From contig NZ_LNYY01000021.1 of assembly GCF_001468005.1 (NCBI RefSeq), forward strand, positions 806,637-870,636: a stretch of 64,000 bases of DNA. Reading direction: 5' to 3'. Under the pieces are notes generated by a model. The model saw only the letters and a list, made by a program, of their open reading frames with translations, made no database searches and was not told the origin of the DNA. Source of the DNA: Legionella steelei (lineage in GTDB: Bacteria > Pseudomonadota > Gammaproteobacteria > Legionellales > Legionellaceae). Position numbers and translations under genes: made by a program. Positions 26,070 through 34,756 of this stretch are shown here, in pieces (the first letter of the stretch is position 1; every line of letters starts with the position of its first letter).

Positions 26070-27434
26070 TTAGATAATCAATAAGTACATAGCGCCTGGT
26101 CCACGTAATATTTGAACCAACAATTCTTGTTTTTTCTGTTGCGCAACTTGTTGTAGCGATTTAACGTCTTTAACTGGAGTTTTATTAGCAGAGATAATAA
26201 TGTCCCCAGGTCTTAAACCTGCACGCCATCCTGCACTTGTTTCTGAAGCGCCGACGACTTGTACGCCGATCACATTACCGTGAGGAGGGGTTTCTTGTTC
26301 AAAGCTTTTTAATGCCAGTCCGTAAAGGAAAGGATTTTCTGATTGAAGCTTTTGTTCATGAGATTTAATGTCGGTTACGACTGCATCCAAGGTGATTGTC
26401 TTGCCATCACGTTGTACCATCATTTTAACATTGGAGCCGACGCGTAAGAGACTAATGGTTGTTTTGACCTGAGTCGCTTGCGTGATTTTTGTATTGTTAA
26501 TTTGGGTAATGATATCGCCCGCTTTTAAACCAGCACGTTCAGCAGGCGAGTTTGGATTAACCTGTGATACCAACGCACCTTGAAAATCTTCAGCATATCC
26601 TAATGAATGGGCAAGTTCTGGCGTGAGATGTTGAACAAATATACCCATTAAGCCACGATGAATTGAGCCAAATTTAATTATTTGTTGGGCAACATCTTTT
26701 GCCATGTTGATGGGTATGGCAAAACCAATTCCCACGTTACCGCCATAAGGAGAAAGAATTGCAGTATTAATTCCGATCAACTCCCCTTTTGTATTAACCA
26801 GCGCACCACCAGAATTACCTGGGTTAATTGCTGCGTCAGTTTGAATAAAGTTTTCTACGCCTTCAATATTTAAATCACTGCGTTTTAATGCGCTGACAAT
26901 ACCAAATGTTGCAGACTGGCTGTTGCCAAAACTGTTTAAACCGAAAGGATTACCAATAGCCACTACAAAATCACCAACTTGCAGTTGATCCGAATCACCT
27001 ATAGGCAGGGATTTTAAATTGGTAGCAGTAATTTTTAATATGGCTAAATCAGTTTCACTATCACTACCGATCAGTTTTGCTTTTAAACGTCGACCATCTT
27101 GTAACGTAATGGTAACAAGATTCGCATTACGAATTACGTGATCATTAGTTATGATGATCCCGTTTTGCGCATCAACAATGACACCAGAGCCTATGCTTTC
27201 AAATTTACGTCCTTTTTCAGAATTTGGTCCTTGCTTTTTGTTGTTTTGAGCTTCACTAGGAGGTAAATAGCCTTGTACTGCAACATTGACAATCGCAGGC
27301 ATAATGTTTTTTAGAGCCGGAGCCAAACTGGGCATAGGCGTAGGGGAAGGGGCTGCTGCTTCGTTTGCCGCATAAGTTGATGAGGCTGTTACAAGAAGCA
27401 GGGTACTTATAATGAATTTGATATGTTTTATCAT
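26070..27434 (-). CDS. degQ: DegQ/HtrA-type periplasmic serine protease
   Basis: Periplasmic protease/chaperone for misfolded envelope proteins. The 454-aa protein has a Sec signal (MIKHIKFIISTLLLVTASSTYA), a trypsin-like domain with catalytic triad His99 (TNDHVI), Asp129 (SETDLAIL) and Ser208 (NPGNSGGALV), then two PDZ domains (about 255-350 and 365-450). The short LA loop (NNKKQGPNSEKGRK) fits DegQ rather than DegP. A DegQ of Legionella fallonii has a published crystal structure. The gene may be called htrA or degP in other annotations. Confidence 0.95.
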   Translation of the reverse strand: MIKHIKFIISTLLLVTASSTYAANEAAAPSPTPMPSLAPALKNIMPAIVNVAVQGYLPPSEAQNNKKQGPNSEKGRKFESIGSGVIVDAQNGIIITNDHVIRNANLVTITLQDGRRLKAKLIGSDSETDLAILKITATNLKSLPIGDSDQLQVGDFVVAIGNPFGLNSFGNSQSATFGIVSALKRSDLNIEGVENFIQTDAAINPGNSGGALVNTKGELIGINTAILSPYGGNVGIGFAIPINMAKDVAQQIIKFGSIHRGLMGIFVQHLTPELAHSLGYAEDFQGALVSQVNPNSPAERAGLKAGDIITQINNTKITQATQVKTTISLLRVGSNVKMMVQRDGKTITLDAVVTDIKSHEQKLQSENPFLYGLALKSFEQETPPHGNVIGVQVVGASETSAGWRAGLRPGDIIISANKTPVKDVKSLQQVAQQKKQELLVQILRGPGAMYLLII

Positions 27435-27439
27435 AATTA

Positions 27440-28177
27440 TTAGTCCTGAGGTTGATCATTAAACCAGATTAAGGTAGCTATTCTACCTGTTTGTGATGTT
27501 CTTCGATAGGAATACAACTCATTTTTTAACTCAAAAGTACATAATCCAGACTGATATACAGCTTTAATGCCTCTTTTAGTTAAAACAATTTCAGCGATAA
27601 GGGGTAAATTAGCCAACCATTTTCCATTTACAGGTTTGAATGCTTGTTTACTTAAAGGATAAGTATCGGTAAACGTTTGGTATACCTCTTCGCCAACTTC
27701 ATAACATTTTTGACAAATTGATGGGCCTATCCAGGCTATTATATCAGATGTCAGACTGTTCATTTTATCAAGGGTATGTTCAATAATTCCATGAGCTAAT
27801 CCTTTCCAGCCAGCATGAACCGCTGCAATTTCAGTGCCTTGTACATTAGAAAGCATGATGGGCAGGCAGTCGGCAGTAAGAATAACTAAAGGGTGATTCA
27901 TAGAGCGGGATATGGAAGCATCCGCATTTCGATTCGGATCCTCTTCGGCAATAACACAATGAGTACCATGTGTTTGATGTAACCATTGGGGCTCGCCAGG
28001 CAGGTGCAACACCTCTATAAGCTGCTGTCGGTTTTGCAACACGTGCTGATCGTTATCACCCACATTCAAACCCATATTATTGCTGTCATAAGGTGCTTGG
28101 CTATACCCTGATAGACGAGTTGTGCTCAAGGCGGTGATATTTTTTGGCGCAGGCCAATTTGCTAGGTTATTCTTCAT
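27440..28177 (-). CDS. pgeF: PgeF/YfiH-family protein (peptidoglycan editing factor, multicopper-oxidase-like fold)
   Basis: Member of the YfiH/DUF152 family, with LTADCLPIML, HAGWKGLAHGI and GPSICQKCYEVGEEV as its zinc/active-site motifs. Family members were described as laccase-like and purine-nucleoside phosphorylases; in E. coli PgeF corrects wrongly built cell-wall precursors. I chose ATG 28177 (ggacgag ahead of it; 245 aa) over ATG 28216, which would overlap rluD by 50 nt. With this start the overlap is 11 nt. rluD-pgeF is a common pair in proteobacteria. Confidence 0.9.
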   Translation of the reverse strand: MKNNLANWPAPKNITALSTTRLSGYSQAPYDSNNMGLNVGDNDQHVLQNRQQLIEVLHLPGEPQWLHQTHGTHCVIAEEDPNRNADASISRSMNHPLVILTADCLPIMLSNVQGTEIAAVHAGWKGLAHGIIEHTLDKMNSLTSDIIAWIGPSICQKCYEVGEEVYQTFTDTYPLSKQAFKPVNGKWLANLPLIAEIVLTKRGIKAVYQSGLCTFELKNELYSYRRTSQTGRIATLIWFNDQPQD

Positions 28178-29132
28178 AATGCTCGTCCAATGTGTTAAGA
28201 AGAAGTTGAAAGTCATCAGGCATTGGTGCTGTAAACGTCAACTCATTTTCTGTTTGTGGATGATAAAATGAGAGTGTACGTGCATGCAGTGCCTGTCTTT
28301 TAAAATCTTGGATTAGAGTGCGTAACTGCTCCGTCGCATGAGCTGGAACACGCATCCGACCACCATAAAGCGAGTCTCCAACAACAGGATGATTGATATA
28401 AGACAAATGAACTCTGATTTGATGAGTGCGTCCAGTCATCAGCTGGACATCCAGTAAAGTAAAATCTTGATATTGTTTTTTTACTGCATAATGAGTTACT
28501 GCTTGTCTACCGTGCTCTTGCACGGCCATTTTTAACCGATTTCGTGGGTGTCGACCAAAACCAGTATCAATCGTACCACCTGAAATAATATGCCCTTGTA
28601 CCAAAGTAATATAATGACGTTGAATATCGCGTGCCTGCATTTGGCGTATTAGAGCAGTATGTGCCGGTAATGTTTTTGCCACGACTAAAAGACCGGTTGT
28701 ATCTTTATCTAAGCGATGAATAATGCCTGCTCTAGGTAAATGGTGTAAGGAAGGGGCATGGTGTAACAAAGCATTTACTAAAGTATGCTCTCTATTTCCC
28801 GCGCCTGGATGAACGACCATGTTTGCAGGTTTGTTGAGTACTAAAATGTCGTCATCTTCATAAACAATACTTAAAGGAATTTGTTCAGGGGCACAATGAT
28901 TAAAATCATTATCTATTAACGTGAAATTGACATTGACCTCAATGTAATCCCCGTCCAACGCCTTGTCTTTAGGCTTACATGGTTTCTGATTGAGTGTTAT
29001 TGTACCGCTTTTAATCCAATTGCTAATTTGTGAACGCGAATAATCAGGGAGTAGGTGGGCGAGTACACTGTCAATACGTTGATTATGGTACTCGCGTGGA
29101 ACCGTTAATTGTTTGTGAATATGCTCTATCAT
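28167..29132 (-). CDS. rluD: 23S rRNA pseudouridine(1911/1915/1917) synthase RluD
   Basis: Makes pseudouridines in helix 69 of 23S rRNA. The 321-aa protein has an N-terminal S4 RNA-binding domain (about 17-75) and a synthase domain with HRLDKDTTGLLVVAK (catalytic Asp142). ALHARTLSFYHP near the C-terminus is typical of the RluA/RluD group. RluC is closer in length but differs at the S4 region. Its start overlaps the miaB stop by 1 nt, and pgeF follows with an overlap. Confidence 0.9.
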   Translation of the reverse strand: MIEHIHKQLTVPREYHNQRIDSVLAHLLPDYSRSQISNWIKSGTITLNQKPCKPKDKALDGDYIEVNVNFTLIDNDFNHCAPEQIPLSIVYEDDDILVLNKPANMVVHPGAGNREHTLVNALLHHAPSLHHLPRAGIIHRLDKDTTGLLVVAKTLPAHTALIRQMQARDIQRHYITLVQGHIISGGTIDTGFGRHPRNRLKMAVQEHGRQAVTHYAVKKQYQDFTLLDVQLMTGRTHQIRVHLSYINHPVVGDSLYGGRMRVPAHATEQLRTLIQDFKRQALHARTLSFYHPQTENELTFTAPMPDDFQLLLNTLDEHYEE

Positions 29133-30475
29133 TAAATTGTTTCAATCTCAACTTCGCTGAGACGCCCTCGTAATGAATTAGGTAAGGCATCATTGATTTG
29201 CACATTGACGAATTGACCTATTAAATGAGCTGGGCCATCAAAATTCACAACTCGATTGCATTCAGTGCGCCCGGACAGTTGTTGGGAGTCTTTTTTAGAA
29301 TGGCCAGTAACTAATATTTTTTGTGTACTGCCAACCATCGATTGGCTATAACGAGAAGCGTTTAGTACTAGTCTATTTTGTAATATCTGCAGCCGTTGTT
29401 TTTTCACTTCCAATGGGGTGTCATCAGGCAAATTCGCTGCTGGTGTACCCGGTCTTGGACTATAAATAAAACTAAAAGAGGTATCGAAACCAATTTCATG
29501 AACCAAATCCATAGTGTCTTGAAAATCTTTATCTGTTTCTCCAGGGAAACCAACGATAATGTCTGTAGATAAACGAATATCAGGGCGTACTTTACGTAAT
29601 TTTCTAATCTTGGATTTGAATTCCAACGCTGTATAGCCTCGTTTCATCAAACCTAAAATGCGGTCAGAACCGCTTTGTACCGGCAGATGTAAATGATTTG
29701 CCAATTCCGGTACTTCTGCATAAGCGTTAATTAAATTATCTGAGAATGCCAAAGGATGTGAGGTTGTAAAACGAATTCTATCTATACCTTCTATAGCAGC
29801 AAGATAATGAATTAAAAGTGCCAGGTCAGCGATATCACCATGTTCCATCACGCCTCGGTAATCATTAACATTTTGTCCTAATAAATTGATTTCTCTAACA
29901 CCTTGTGTGGCCAATTGATAACACTCAGCAAGTACATCATCAAAAGGGCGACTAATTTCAGTACCACGGGTATAAGGGACAACACAGAAACTGCAGTATT
30001 TACTACAACCTTCCATAATCGAGACAAATGCAGTTGGACCTTCGGCTCTTGGTGGCGGTAAATGGTCAAATTTTTCAATTTCAGGGAAGCTGATATCAAC
30101 CACGGGTTTTTTCTTTTCTGCACGCTCATTGAGCAATGCTGGAAGTCTGTGTAGGGTTTGAGGGCCAAAAACGATATCGACAAATGGGGCTCTTTTAATG
30201 ATTGCCTCACCTTCTTGGCTTGCAACGCAGCCACCGACACCAATAACCACATGTGGGTTTTTTGCTTTATATTCACGCCATTGTCCCAATTGGGAAAAAA
30301 CTTTTTCTTGTGCTTTTTCACGAATAGAGCATGTATTAAGCAATATTACATCTGCCTCTTCTAGATGCTCCGTTTTGACTAAGCCATGTGATTGCTGCAA
30401 AACTTCTGCCATTTTAGTTGAATCGTATTCATTCATTTGGCAGCCGTTGGTCTTGATGTATAGTTTTTTAGCCAT
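29132..30475 (-). CDS. miaB: tRNA-2-methylthio-N6-dimethylallyladenosine synthase MiaB
   Basis: Radical-SAM methylthiotransferase for A37 of tRNAs. The 447-aa product has the UPF0004 N-domain with three Cys ([28 protein letters not shown]), the radical-SAM CxxxCxxC in [10 protein letters not shown], and a C-terminal TRAM domain. In many relatives miaB is followed by ybeZ-ybeY-ybeX; here rluD follows with a 1-nt overlap. Confidence 0.96.
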   Translation of the reverse strand: MAKKLYIKTNGCQMNEYDSTKMAEVLQQSHGLVKTEHLEEADVILLNTCSIREKAQEKVFSQLGQWREYKAKNPHVVIGVGGCVASQEGEAIIKRAPFVDIVFGPQTLHRLPALLNERAEKKKPVVDISFPEIEKFDHLPPPRAEGPTAFVSIMEGCSKYCSFCVVPYTRGTEISRPFDDVLAECYQLATQGVREINLLGQNVNDYRGVMEHGDIADLALLIHYLAAIEGIDRIRFTTSHPLAFSDNLINAYAEVPELANHLHLPVQSGSDRILGLMKRGYTALEFKSKIRKLRKVRPDIRLSTDIIVGFPGETDKDFQDTMDLVHEIGFDTSFSFIYSPRPGTPAANLPDDTPLEVKKQRLQILQNRLVLNASRYSQSMVGSTQKILVTGHSKKDSQQLSGRTECNRVVNFDGPAHLIGQFVNVQINDALPNSLRGRLSEVEIETI

Positions 30476-30530
30476 ATCAAATCTACTTTAAAAAATGTAT
30501 TTGAGTGCATGCATAATCTGCGACAGGAAA

Positions 30531-30562
30531 ACCTGAGTTTCGCTTTGCTGCACCCAGGTTAT
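30531..30562. repeat. Half copy of palindromic element family A
   Basis: aacctgagtttcgctttgct followed by gcacccaggtta matches the right arm of the family A element. No left arm lies nearby. It sits between the MFS gene and miaB. Confidence 0.55.
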
Positions 30563-30591
30563 TATACCCCAGGAAGTCACGTATTATTCCA

Positions 30592-31911
30592 TTAATGTAC
30601 ACTTTGGCAATAAGTTTCTTTAATTTTTGGTAAAATAATTAGCGCAATAAGCATTCCTATAGGAAGAATAGCAAGTCCGGTATAGTACGCTTCTAATGGA
30701 TATATTCGAACATTTCCATTCAGTTCTCCTTGCCACATCCTATCCAGGACGAAACCAATAAGTGGCTGTGCTAATGCAATGCCTATCATATTCATCATGT
30801 TCATAAAGCTTAAACCGGTAGCGACATATTTTTTATTGCATAATTCTTTGGCTACAGTAAATGCAGGTAAAAAACCTGCGGAAAATATACCAAATGCAAA
30901 CAACAAAATTTCCATATATATTGCATTATTAATTGGGGCAAAAATAAAAATCGTAGAGCAGATAAGCGCACCAATGCATCCAATGTACATAGGTGGTTTG
31001 CGTAAGCCAATACGATTCGAAAATATTCCCCATAATGGACTAGCAATTGCCCAGCCGATGAAAACTAAGGAAATATAGTTTGCTGCAGTTGTTTTGGTGA
31101 TCATCATTTTAGTCATTAGGAAAGGAACACCCCACAGCCCACAGAAAACAGGAGTGGCCATATACATTAACCCCCCATAGCAAGCAACCAACCAAAGTTG
31201 CTTATTTTTTATTAGCGTTAATAAACTGGGGATTAGGTGTTCTTCTTCGATAGGATGTTGATGGGCAATTTCATGATTCTTAGGAGTATCTTTAGCAATG
31301 ATGCTAATTAAAACAGCAAGAACAAGACCAATAGTCCCCATAATGAGCATGCTATGGCGCCAGCCAAAACTATCAACTAATAATGCTAACGGTGCTTCAC
31401 CACCAATTGCTCCTAACATTCCTATGGTAACCATAAGACCCGTCAGCAGAGCAAAACGTTGAGCAGGGAACCAATTTGCAGCGAGTTTCATCGTACCTAC
31501 AGCTGCAAAGGCTGAACCAAAACCTATCATCAAGCGTGCGACACACGCCATAAAAAAGTTATTGGTCATTCCAAAGGCGATAGTGCTTATTGCACAAACA
31601 ATAGTCGCTAGTGTTAACAATCGTTGTGGACCAAAATAGTCCATTAATACGCCACCAGGTAATTGCATCGCTGCATAAGAATAAAAATAGACACCAGATA
31701 GAATTCCTAATGTTTGACTGGTAACTGAGAAATCTCTCATTAATTCGTTACTCATAACACTAGGGGATACTTGTAAAAGACATTCATAAAAGTAAAATAA
31801 ACAACCCAAGCCCCATACCATCCAAGGCATTATCGACTGCATCCCAAAGCTAACTGCTGATTCGGATCGTGTATTGTAATGTGCCATGCTTTTATCATTC
31901 TCCAAATTCAT
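30592..31911 (-). CDS. MFS transporter
   Basis: The 439-aa protein has about 12 membrane segments and the major facilitator loop pattern (DYFGPQRLLT after TM2, ARLMIGFGSAFAAVGTMKLAANWF around TM4). It belongs to the sugar-phosphate/hexuronate-like group. Legionella and Coxiella have expanded sets of such permeases, including the Pht amino-acid and nucleoside transporters; membership in that set is possible but not shown. The start could be ATG 31911 or 31887. It stands alone between miaB and an L,D-transpeptidase gene. Confidence 0.8.
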   Translation of the reverse strand: MNLENDKSMAHYNTRSESAVSFGMQSIMPWMVWGLGCLFYFYECLLQVSPSVMSNELMRDFSVTSQTLGILSGVYFYSYAAMQLPGGVLMDYFGPQRLLTLATIVCAISTIAFGMTNNFFMACVARLMIGFGSAFAAVGTMKLAANWFPAQRFALLTGLMVTIGMLGAIGGEAPLALLVDSFGWRHSMLIMGTIGLVLAVLISIIAKDTPKNHEIAHQHPIEEEHLIPSLLTLIKNKQLWLVACYGGLMYMATPVFCGLWGVPFLMTKMMITKTTAANYISLVFIGWAIASPLWGIFSNRIGLRKPPMYIGCIGALICSTIFIFAPINNAIYMEILLFAFGIFSAGFLPAFTVAKELCNKKYVATGLSFMNMMNMIGIALAQPLIGFVLDRMWQGELNGNVRIYPLEAYYTGLAILPIGMLIALIILPKIKETYCQSVH

Positions 31912-32255
31912 CTACATGGATTGATTTTGTATTACTACTTTGGCATAAAATAAGCGCTTAGCATTATTTTGACCAATTATTCTGAAACATTCTTCAATCG
32001 AAAAAGATGTCCAGATGTAGCCTACTCAACCCGCACTTTTTTGTAAGAGCTCAAGCCCTATTCATTGAGTAGCTGTAATTTGGCGCAATCTGCGCTCAAA
32101 TCCAACTGTTTCCCGAGATTCAAGCAAACGGTTACTTTTTTCTGACCATAGCGTACTCTATGCAGTTTTTTAAATCACGAAGTCAACGGGCAACGTTATC
32201 ATACAAATATATAAATTTCACCATGTAAAATATTAACAGTTTGTCTATAATTTGT
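31912..32255. other. Intergenic region, nothing firm
   Basis: 344 bases of non-coding DNA between two minus-strand genes. It should contain the promoter of the MFS gene. A weak inverted pair (gcctactcaac at 32018, attgagtagc at 32068) is present; no gene or known RNA motif was recognised. Confidence 0.4.
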
Positions 32256-32990
32256 CTATTGCTCGTTTGGGTCATCAGTAGGATCAATGATAACACGAGT
32301 ACCTTTCATGCCATCACCGGGTAGATCAACAAACTCTTCATTTAGCCAACGTGCGTCTTCAATGAACATTCTAATGCAACCATGACTTGCTCTAAAACCT
32401 GGCACATCATAACTTCCATGTAATGCATAACCTCTAAAGAAATGCATGCAATAGGGCATTAGCGCACCTCCATCATTGCCATCAGCTCTTCTCGGGAATA
32501 CCGTAGATACGCAATCTATATCTTGTTTACGCACAATACGAAATGAACCTGTAGGTGTACCACAACCACCTATGACCCCTGGACACTTTCCTATCCCCGA
32601 AGAAATTGGCCCCCACCAAAGTAATTCTCCATCTTGATCATAGGCAGCCCAAGCCAATTTTTTTTGGCTTACATAAATTGTTTTCTCTCCTTCAGAGTCA
32701 ATATACCGTGGAAAGGGAGAAACGTCATAGATAGTTAAGCGATCGATATTTTTAGGTACAGCAATCGTCATTCCGGAGCGCAATGAAATATTCATGCGAT
32801 TAATTCGTCGAACCATATCTCGTTCTTCAGTATTAGGAAATAGTTTTTCCCAGCTTTCACCATTTTTAACTTTCATACAAAAATAATCAGGTGAATTACA
32901 TAAAGTTTCACCATATCGCGTATAGGAAAAAGCGAATTGGCTGGCCGTTAGTAAGGCAATTGAGACGGTCATTGATATCATAATTTTCAT
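32256..32990 (-). CDS. L,D-transpeptidase (YkuD family), EnhA-like
   Basis: Periplasmic enzyme for 3-3 peptidoglycan cross-links or for attaching proteins to the wall. The 244-aa protein has a Sec signal (1-22), a LysM-like segment (about 38-80, CMKVKNGESWEKLF ... MTIAVP) and a YkuD domain with catalytic ASHGCIRM (Cys205) and the upstream HGSYDVPGF. Several extra Cys (138-143, 160, 181) may form disulfides. The Legionella enhanced-entry protein EnhA is from this family, so an EnhA paralogue is likely; the exact orthologue is not certain. Confidence 0.85.
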   Translation of the reverse strand: MKIMISMTVSIALLTASQFAFSYTRYGETLCNSPDYFCMKVKNGESWEKLFPNTEERDMVRRINRMNISLRSGMTIAVPKNIDRLTIYDVSPFPRYIDSEGEKTIYVSQKKLAWAAYDQDGELLWWGPISSGIGKCPGVIGGCGTPTGSFRIVRKQDIDCVSTVFPRRADGNDGGALMPYCMHFFRGYALHGSYDVPGFRASHGCIRMFIEDARWLNEEFVDLPGDGMKGTRVIIDPTDDPNEQ

Positions 32991-33358
32991 AACATGATCT
33001 CAATTTGAGTCGTTGTACTCTCTATAGCGACACTTTTAAAAATAACTTTAAATTTGATGAGCTCTATTTTTATGCTAGTTCTTGATAATGCGAGTTGGAA
33101 TGAAAACCAGCATTTCGATGTTAATTAATGTTAAGTAAAAAAGGATATTGAGTAAAAAGCTAGCATTTATAGGGAGAAATAATAAGGATAATCCTTAGTG
33201 AAAAAATGAGAAAACAACGATAAGATTAAAAAAATTCAGGAGAAACTCATCTGGTGTTAGCTGCCTTTAGATAAAAAACACAAACCCTTGTAAATTGGGG
33301 GCAATGAGTTGAAGCATTTGGCCTAACAACTCAAGGATCTGTGTTTTTTAATTAATTG
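32991..33358. other. Intergenic region with a terminator
   Basis: No gene seen. The part near 33273-33350 is the terminator of the upstream secreted protein gene; the remainder holds the promoter region of the L,D-transpeptidase gene. Confidence 0.5.
33273..33350 (-). terminator. Terminator-like stem-loop
   Basis: aaaaaacaca-aac-ccttg (33273-33290) pairs with caagg-atc-tgtgtttttt (33332-33350), enclosing about 40 nt. On the minus strand it ends in a T-run, right after the stop at 33359. The large loop makes it less canonical. Confidence 0.65.
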
Positions 33359-34000
33359 TTAACCCAGAAACGGCATAATTGCAAAATGTCTCATAATTTC
33401 TTCTGCTCTGATTCCATATAGACCTGTAGCACCTGGAATACCTACAGTAGTTAGAGCACCATTAGCTGTGTCAAAAACTGGAGCTGCTGCTGCACCTACA
33501 CCCCATGCTGTAGCAGATGCTGTAACAGCTGAAGCTGGAGTTCCAGCTCCAGTAACAAGAAGTGCTATGTTAGCATAAGCTGTAGTAGGAGGAGTGAAGG
33601 ATACTGCTGTTGCTGTAGTTGCAGGAACTGTTGTGGTAGTCACACTGTCATAAACTACAGTTGAAACAGTACCGATTGATGTTTTAAGAGGTGTTACTGC
33701 TACTGAAGTAATACCAGTACAAGAAGTTGAACTATGGGTATTTGAAGCAGACCATTTGACAGTTACTGTACCATAATAAGCAACTGTTGCAGTAGTTGAG
33801 CATGGTCCTGTACTGTCTGATACTACTACAGAAATACTCGAAGCTGTACTTCCTGGGTAGCCTGAAGAGGAGTCGGCATTCCCGAGACCATTAATTATGA
33901 CGAGTTGTCCACTTGTAACACCAGCTGCAAAAACAGAGCTTGATGCGAATAAGGCAACTACAAGGGTGGATTTTAAAAAGGTTTGTTTTAATTGTTCCAT
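33359..34000 (-). CDS. Secreted Ser/Thr/Ala/Val-rich protein, 213 aa
   Basis: Not recognised. A clear Sec signal peptide ends at SSVFAAG (cleavage near residue 25). The mature part has few charges, is rich in Thr, Ser, Ala, Val and Gly, and has two Cys (GPCSTT and STSCTG) that could form a disulfide. The pattern suits an all-beta secreted or surface protein. The last residues (EEIMRHFAIMPFLG) are different in character, with a helical charged stretch. A terminator follows. A type II secretion substrate is possible since lspDE is present, but nothing in the sequence proves it. Confidence 0.7.
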   Translation of the reverse strand: MEQLKQTFLKSTLVVALFASSSVFAAGVTSGQLVIINGLGNADSSSGYPGSTASSISVVVSDSTGPCSTTATVAYYGTVTVKWSASNTHSSTSCTGITSVAVTPLKTSIGTVSTVVYDSVTTTTVPATTATAVSFTPPTTAYANIALLVTGAGTPASAVTASATAWGVGAAAAPVFDTANGALTTVGIPGATGLYGIRAEEIMRHFAIMPFLG

Positions 34001-34325
34001 TTAAATAGTCTTCCTTTGATTGATGTTTAAACAACAAAACGTGGAATATACAGCAACCACTCGTGGTAAAGTCTAGCATAAAATTGCAAATCTGCAGTAA
34101 TTTTTAAAATAAAGTTTTGTAGTTATTTCAGTGAGTTGACCCTATTGATTTAAATGATGGTAGGCTTATGTTGACTCAATGCCAATAATGACGGTTAAGG
34201 GATACTAGGTGGTGTTTTTGTAGCCTGGGTGCAGTGCAGCGGAACCCTGGAATGATGTAATACGGCACCCGGGTTCCGCTGCGCTGCACCCAGGTACAAT
34301 GCTTATTAAGTTTCAGTATCTATAA
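34001..34325. other. Intergenic region fliS to secreted protein gene
   Basis: Non-coding; contains the full family A palindrome at 34220-34296. The promoter of the secreted-protein gene is expected around 34030-34100. Confidence 0.5.
34220..34296. repeat. Palindromic intergenic element, family A, full copy
   Basis: gtagcctgggtgcagtgcag and ctgcgctgcacccaggtac arms, continuing as cggaaccctgg against cccgggttccg, around a loop of about 17 nt. It follows the fliS stop by about 30 nt and may end the flagellar transcript. Confidence 0.85.
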
Positions 34326-34742
34326 TTAAGAGAGCGATGAGTCAGACTCTAGATTATCGGGGCTTATTCTTTGCCATGCCTCATGCAACTGTGCAAGCAA
34401 TGAATTAGATTGTGTCAGCAGCTCTTTGTCATTATTAAGGTTGGCTTTTAATAACAAAAACTCAATATGTCCGTATAATTGGAGTAAATTTTCCGCTATT
34501 TCCCCGCCTTGTTCACGGTTTAGGCTGGTTTTTAAACCTTCAATAATACTTAATGCTTTACTAATGTGCTCTCCTTTTTCTTGAATTTCATTGCGATCAA
34601 TATTGCCTTGAGCTGTAGCAATATGAGTTCGTGCACCTTGCAGCAATAAATTAATTAATTCATGTGGAGAGGCTGTATCAATACGAGTCTGTAGTTCAAT
34701 GGTTTTATATTGATTTATAACTTGTTGATAGGGTTTTTTCAT
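34326..34742 (-). CDS. fliS: Flagellin export chaperone FliS
   Basis: Cytoplasmic chaperone that binds the C-terminus of flagellin. I start at ATG 34742 (ggag 8 nt ahead), giving 138 aa, the usual FliS size; a longer frame from 34853 would run into fliD. YQQVINQYKTIELQTRIDTASPHELI and GLKTSLNREQGGEIAENL are family-typical. Its start lies 14 nt after the fliD stop. FliT, often the next gene elsewhere, is not seen. Confidence 0.93.
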   Translation of the reverse strand: MKKPYQQVINQYKTIELQTRIDTASPHELINLLLQGARTHIATAQGNIDRNEIQEKGEHISKALSIIEGLKTSLNREQGGEIAENLLQLYGHIEFLLLKANLNNDKELLTQSNSLLAQLHEAWQRISPDNLESDSSLS

Positions 34743-34756
34743 TAATGATGCTCCAA

